Source: VAZQ01 sp963785745 | GTDB taxonomy: Bacteria > Pseudomonadota > Alphaproteobacteria > Rhizobiales > Xanthobacteraceae | Assembly: GCA_963785745.1 (NCBI GenBank) | Contig: CAWAWR010000014.1 | Location: forward strand, 134,789 to 198,788 | Length of the DNA: 64,000 nucleotides | Direction: 5' to 3' | Part shown: positions 59,913 to 64,000 of the stretch, piece by piece | Position numbering within the stretch: the first letter of the stretch is position 1 | How the letters are laid out: the number at the start of each line of letters is the position of its first letter | Notes under the pieces: generated by a model | What the model saw: the letters and a program-made list of their open reading frames with translations, nothing else | What the model was told of the DNA's origin: nothing | Databases searched by the model: none | Program-made: the position numbers and the translations under genes

Positions 59913-60652
59913 TCATCCTTCAGATCGGCCGGCAGTTGCCGGAGCCATGCCAGGAATTCTTCGGTCCCGGCCGCGCGGTAGGTTGCTTGGGTCTCGCCCG
60001 GGCCGACCTTGATCGAAATCCCGTCCCGGGCGTTGACCAGAATAAATGCGTCTTCGTCGGTCACGTCGTCTCCCGCAAAAACCGCGCGCCGGCCGACGAA
60101 CGGCTTCTCGTTGAGATAGTCGGCAATGGCTGCCCCTTTGTTGCCACCAACGGCCTTTGCTTCGACAACCATTTTGCCGCGTTTGAGTTCAACGCCCTGC
60201 AACTCGTCGACCGCCGCTTCCATCAGCACAATGCACTCCTGCTCAAGCTCGGGATGGGACCGGTAGTGCAGGGCGACGGCGCCGTATTTGTATTCCAGGA
60301 ACAGGGCAGAGTATTTCTGTAGCAACGGGTGCACTGCCTTCTCGATCGCGGCAGCAAAACCGCCGTCTACGGGCGGCCTATGCATGTGCCCTGCCGCGTC
60401 TCGCCGCGTCAGGCCGTGCACGCCCGCGATCGACAGACGAAGCGGATCGAGAAACCGATCGACCGCTGCAATCTCGCGGCCGGTGATGATGGCGACCGCG
60501 CCGCCGAGTAGTGTGTCCAGATGCATCAGGGCCTGACGCGTTGAGAGGTCCAATCGCACGTCGTCCGGACGATCGGCGATCGCGACCAGGGTGCCGTCGA
60601 AATCCAGAAACAGGGCGATGCGGTCGGAATCGCGAAGGTTGGGCAGGGTCAT
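59909..60652 (-). CDS. otsB: Trehalose-6-phosphate phosphatase
   Basis: 247 residues of the HAD superfamily: motif I LFLDFDGTLVAIADRPDDVR, motif VEAKAVGGNKGAAIADYL, and GDDVTDEDAFILVN. It dephosphorylates trehalose-6-phosphate. First gene of the operon; overlaps GH15 by 4 nt. Confidence 0.95.
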   Translation of the reverse strand: MTLPNLRDSDRIALFLDFDGTLVAIADRPDDVRLDLSTRQALMHLDTLLGGAVAIITGREIAAVDRFLDPLRLSIAGVHGLTRRDAAGHMHRPPVDGGFAAAIEKAVHPLLQKYSALFLEYKYGAVALHYRSHPELEQECIVLMEAAVDELQGVELKRGKMVVEAKAVGGNKGAAIADYLNEKPFVGRRAVFAGDDVTDEDAFILVNARDGISIKVGPGETQATYRAAGTEEFLAWLRQLPADLKDD

Positions 60653-60916
60653 AAGGGGCGTTCAGCATCAATTCGTTAATGCCGCACCATGTTATGCGGC
60701 AAGAGCTTGATTTAGGCCATATTTCGGGATGTTCAACGCCGGAGGGTGTCGTTTCCGTTGCGCAGGTAGGCTGCCGCTTCAGGCATTCGCTACCGGTTAT
60801 TTTACCGAATGCCACCAAATCTGCGCAGTTCGCGTGCTTTTGTAACGTTGTCCACTCTGGACTGTCATAAGGTCGGCGAATAGAATTTCGCTAACGTAAC
60901 GTGAATCGGTGCGCGG

Positions 60917-61345
60917 ATGATTCGATTCATCCATTTGCTCGGCAGACGCTTCGCGACCTGTTTGGCGGTCGTGGCGGCGCTTGCCTTTGTGGCGGACGGT
61001 GCGCTGGGCGCCGACCATCACATGGGCGCGGCGCCGGCGAGCGGTGGTCACTATCATGCGCACGCTCACAGCCATGCCGGGGCGTCCGATCATCAGCTCG
61101 CCAACGGCGAGGTTGCGGACAGCGCCGATCTCGCTGCCGCGCATGATGGCTTGGCGCCGGCGTCCGGTGCGGACGCGGACTGCTGCTTCTGCGCCTGTAA
61201 CGCCGGCATTGTATTGCCCAGCCTGAATGCTCAGGCGGCCCCGTTCGTGTTGTTGCGCACCATGGCCACCGTCAACCAGCGCCACGGCGACGGCGTGGTG
61301 CCTGACGGCCTCCGAAGACCCCCAAGATCCATCGCGATCACCTGA
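60917..61345 (+). CDS. His-rich secreted protein upstream of the RND efflux genes
   Basis: 142 residues. A signal-like leader (CLAVVAALAFVADGALGA) is followed by a His-rich stretch (HHMGAAPASGGHYHAHAHSH) and a CCFCAC cluster. Such features suggest metal binding in the periplasm. It is 51 nt before a CzcB-like gene, probably in the same operon. Not a recognised family. Confidence 0.7.
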   Translation: MIRFIHLLGRRFATCLAVVAALAFVADGALGADHHMGAAPASGGHYHAHAHSHAGASDHQLANGEVADSADLAAAHDGLAPASGADADCCFCACNAGIVLPSLNAQAAPFVLLRTMATVNQRHGDGVVPDGLRRPPRSIAIT

Positions 61346-61396
61346 CCGCGCGCAGCTCCGATGCTGCGACGCGGGTCGCAGCACTTGGGGTTGCCA

Positions 61397-63124
61397 ATGT
61401 TTCCATTTGGATTCCATCGAGCCTTTGCCGGCTCACGTTTCGGCGCTCTCGGCGCAGCGCTCGGCATTGTCGTGGCGCTGTTGACGCCGCTCACGCTTAC
61501 CGTGAAGGCGCACGAAGGCCACGACCACGGCGCGGCGGAAAGCATCGCGGGCCCGGTCGCTCCGCGCGTCTCCGCGCGTTCCGAGGTCTTTGAGCTCGTC
61601 GGCGTCCTTCGCGGCGAGCGGCTGATCATCTATCTCGATCGCTTCGGCACCAATGAGCCCGTCACCACGGCCGACATCGCGGTGACGATCGGCGATGCGA
61701 CCGAAGCGGTGAACGCGGAGTGGGCCGCCGCGGGCACCTACGCCCTGACGTCCCCATCGTTCAAGAATGCGGGGCCGCTTGAGCTGGTGTTTTCGATCAC
61801 CGGCGACGCCGGTGAAGACCTGCTGGCGGGGACGCTGGCCGTGCCGCAGGACGCGGCGACGGTGGGCGTTTCCACCATCGGCACGCTGCGGACCTGGCTG
61901 ACGTCGCTGCTCTCGCCGCTCTGGCAGATGGTGTTGCTGGCGGTGGCCTCGGCGGCAATGGCGCTCTGCGGCGGTTACTTCCTGCTCCGGCGCTATTTCG
62001 TGCAGGCCGCGGCGACGGCGCTGCTCGCGGTCGCCGGACTCGGAATGCTGTTCGAGACCGCGCGCGGCCACGGCGGCGACGGCAACGCACGCACCGCCGC
62101 ATCAACGAATACATACGCTGTCAATTCGCCGCGCCGTCTGCCGGACGGGCACGTCTTCGTGCCGAAGCCCACCCAGAGATTGCTCGACGTGCGCACCGAG
62201 CAACTGGCTCCGCAATCGGCGCAGCGCGCCGTCAGCCTGATCGGGCGCGTGATCGCGGACCCGAACAGCACCAGCCTGGTGCAGAGCATCAATGGCGGCC
62301 GCGTGATGGCGCCGGACGCCGGCCTCCCGCGTATCGGACAGGCGGTCAAGAAAGGCGATCTGCTGGCGCGGATCGAGCCGACCCTGCCGCAGGCGGATCG
62401 CACCACGATCATGGAGAAGCTCGGCGAGGTCGAGCAACTGATTGCGGTCGCGGAAGCGCGGCTGCGCCGCACCCGCGTCCTCGTCGAAAAATTGGTGGTC
62501 GCGCAGAGCCAGCTCATCGACGCCGAAGCGGAGCTCGAAGGCCTGCGCAAGCGGCGGCAGGTGCTGCTCGAAATCCGGGTCGAGCCGGAAGCGTTGCGGG
62601 CGCCGACTTCAGGCGTCATCGCATCGGCGCGCGTGGTGGCGGGGCAGGTGGTGCAGGCGCAGGACGTGCTGTTCCAGATCGTCGACCCGGGCGCGCTCTG
62701 GGTCGAGGCGCTGGTCTACGGCGAGATCGATCCCGCCTCGCTCGGCGAGGCCACCGCGTCGGCGCCCGGCCGGCCGCCGCTGAAACTTCGCTTCCAGGGT
62801 TTCAGCCACGCGCTTCAGCAGCATGCCACGGTCGTGCAGTTCGTGGTCGAGAACCCGCCGGCCAATCTGAGCATCGGCCTTCCGGTCAATGTCATCGCGG
62901 CGAGCGGCGAGCCGGTGACGGCATTGATCGTGCCGAAGGACGCGGTCGTGCGCAGCGGCAATGGCGAGGCGATCGTCTGGATGCACGAGGAAGCGGAGCT
63001 TTTCGAGCCGCGGCCCGTGCGCGTCACGCCGTTCGATGCGAAGCGCGTGATCGTCGCCGCCGGCGTGTCGAAGGGCGACCGCGTGGTGGTCCGCGCGTCC
63101 GATCTCGTGAACCAGGTGCGCTAG
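61397..63124 (+). CDS. RND efflux periplasmic adaptor (CzcB-like)
   Basis: 575 residues from ATG at 61397; ATG at 61361 is also in frame. The N-terminal third is unusual: a leader, HEGHDHGAAE, an immunoglobulin-like part and two helices (LWQMVLLAVASAAMALCGGY; VQAAATALLAVAGLGMLF). The adaptor follows: RAVSLIGRVIADPNSTSLVQ, coiled coil (VEQLIAVAEARLRRTRVLVE), EALRAPTSGVIASARVVAGQ and a beta-barrel. It links CzcA-type pumps to an outer-membrane channel for divalent metals. Confidence 0.9.
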   Translation: MFPFGFHRAFAGSRFGALGAALGIVVALLTPLTLTVKAHEGHDHGAAESIAGPVAPRVSARSEVFELVGVLRGERLIIYLDRFGTNEPVTTADIAVTIGDATEAVNAEWAAAGTYALTSPSFKNAGPLELVFSITGDAGEDLLAGTLAVPQDAATVGVSTIGTLRTWLTSLLSPLWQMVLLAVASAAMALCGGYFLLRRYFVQAAATALLAVAGLGMLFETARGHGGDGNARTAASTNTYAVNSPRRLPDGHVFVPKPTQRLLDVRTEQLAPQSAQRAVSLIGRVIADPNSTSLVQSINGGRVMAPDAGLPRIGQAVKKGDLLARIEPTLPQADRTTIMEKLGEVEQLIAVAEARLRRTRVLVEKLVVAQSQLIDAEAELEGLRKRRQVLLEIRVEPEALRAPTSGVIASARVVAGQVVQAQDVLFQIVDPGALWVEALVYGEIDPASLGEATASAPGRPPLKLRFQGFSHALQQHATVVQFVVENPPANLSIGLPVNVIAASGEPVTALIVPKDAVVRSGNGEAIVWMHEEAELFEPRPVRVTPFDAKRVIVAAGVSKGDRVVVRASDLVNQVR

Positions 63125-63136
63125 GAGAGCGGGAGC

Positions 63137-64000
63137 ATGTTCAACATCCTCGTCTCGGCGAGCCTGCGCAACCGGCTGCTCGTCCTGGCGGCGGCGCTGA
63201 TCCTGGTTGGCTACGGCGCCTTTGTCCTGCCGCGCATTCCGATCGACGTATTTCCCGATCTCAACCGCCCGACGGTCACGCTGCTGACCGAGGCGGAAGG
63301 CCTGGCGCCGCAGGAGGTCGAGCAACTCGTCACCTATCCGATCGAGACCTCGATGAACGGCATGCCCGGCGTGATCCGGGTGCGGTCGGTGTCCGGCGTC
63401 AGCCTGTCGGTCGTCTATGTCGAGTTCGACTGGGGCACCGACATTTATCGTGCGCGCCAGCTTGTCTCCGAACGGCTCGCTCTGATCCGCGAGCAGCTTC
63501 CGCGCGGCCTCAATCCGCAGATGGGGCCGGTCACTTCGATCATGGGCGAGATCATGCTGGTCGCGCTGACCAGCGACGGCCGCGCCTCGGCGATGGAGGT
63601 GCGCGAGATCGCCGATTTCGTGCTGCGTCCGCAGCTCCTGGCGCTCAGCGGCGTGGCGCAGGTGATCCCGATCGGCGGCGAAGTGCGCCAATATCGGGTG
63701 ACGCCGAACGTCGCCACCATGCAGGCGCTCGACGTTACCCATGAGCAGATCGAGCAGGCGATCACGCGCTTCGGCACCAACACCGGTGGCGGCTTCGTCG
63801 ATCAGAGTGGCCGCGAATTCCTCATCCGCAACGTAGGCCTGACCAAGCGGCTCGAGGACCTCGCCAACACGGTCGTGATCCACCGTAACAACCAGGCGAT
63901 CCTGCTCAAGCAGGTCGCGATCGTCGAGTTCGCGGCGCGCGTCAAACGCGGCGATGCTGGCTATCAGGGGGAGCCCGCCGTCATCATCGGCATCCAGAAG
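63137..64000 (+). CDS. CzcA-like heavy-metal RND transporter (3' partial)
   Basis: The frame from ATG at 63137 is open to the window end (288 residues visible of about 1030). GGAGAGCGGGAGC gives a ribosome site and the gap to the adaptor is 12 nt. Opening MFNILVSASLRNRLLVLAAA, PRIPIDVFPDLNRPTVTLLT, EQLVTYPIETSMNGMPGV and YVEFDWGTDIYRARQLVSER are typical of the CzcA/CusA heavy-metal efflux class. Metal specificity lies in the missing part. Confidence 0.92.
   Translation, partial: MFNILVSASLRNRLLVLAAALILVGYGAFVLPRIPIDVFPDLNRPTVTLLTEAEGLAPQEVEQLVTYPIETSMNGMPGVIRVRSVSGVSLSVVYVEFDWGTDIYRARQLVSERLALIREQLPRGLNPQMGPVTSIMGEIMLVALTSDGRASAMEVREIADFVLRPQLLALSGVAQVIPIGGEVRQYRVTPNVATMQALDVTHEQIEQAITRFGTNTGGGFVDQSGREFLIRNVGLTKRLEDLANTVVIHRNNQAILLKQVAIVEFAARVKRGDAGYQGEPAVIIGIQK

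Overview
The window is about 64 kb of GC-rich DNA. Its gene content points to an alphaproteobacterium of the Hyphomicrobiales, near Bradyrhizobium, Rhodopseudomonas or Pseudolabrys. The signs are an HWE-family histidine kinase, FixL/FixJ-type regulators, a Bug/TctC-type binding protein, an otsB-GH15-otsA trehalose operon, DUF992, DUF1254/DUF1214 and DUF3300 proteins, and structured intergenic repeats of a kind common in that group. The assignment is an inference from gene families. No rRNA, tRNA or CRISPR array was seen.

Layout. 0-1.6 kb: the end of an HWE kinase/receiver hybrid and a PKHD-type hydroxylase. 1.6-12.7 kb: an iron-uptake island with two TonB-dependent siderophore receptors, two PepSY membrane proteins, small membrane proteins resembling DUF3649 and DUF3325, and exbB-exbD-tonB. 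Two copies of a leader carrying a perfect dyad sit at its divergent promoters. 12.9-17.3 kb: a Bug-type binding protein, an acyl-CoA dehydrogenase, a SucCD-like acyl-CoA ligase and a deleted TPP-enzyme stub. 17.3-19.8 kb: small orphan genes, palindromic repeats and a broken DUF992 gene. 20-26 kb: an HlyD-type membrane fusion protein with its small partner, an AI-2E family permease, then a Ca2+/H+ antiporter-ion channel-FAD oxidoreductase operon. 26-30.6 kb: an outer-membrane MetA-pathway-like protein and a PAS kinase with two FixJ-type regulators.

30.8-51.8 kb is the most distinctive region. It holds an ECF sigma factor, a true formylglycine-generating enzyme, four sulfatases, two HAD phosphatase-like proteins, small membrane proteins, a DUF3300 protein ending in an S74-type chaperone domain, and four DUF1254/DUF1214 proteins in a row. 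Many of the enzymes carry twin-arginine leaders. I read this as a candidate exported-hydrolase system matured by formylglycine formation before Tat export. 51.8-64 kb: a DUF3302/HlyD pair, a cytochrome c-Vgb-type propeller protein, a PfkB kinase, an otsB-GH15-otsA-glk operon, and the start of a CzcBA-type heavy-metal efflux operon that leaves the window.

Many genes between 1.6-12 kb and 26-51 kb contain single frameshifts while keeping all their family motifs. The other stretches are almost free of them. This could be regional gene decay or uncorrected indel errors in the assembly, and it affects how the affected genes should be read. Such genes are entered as pseudogene over their full reconstructed span.
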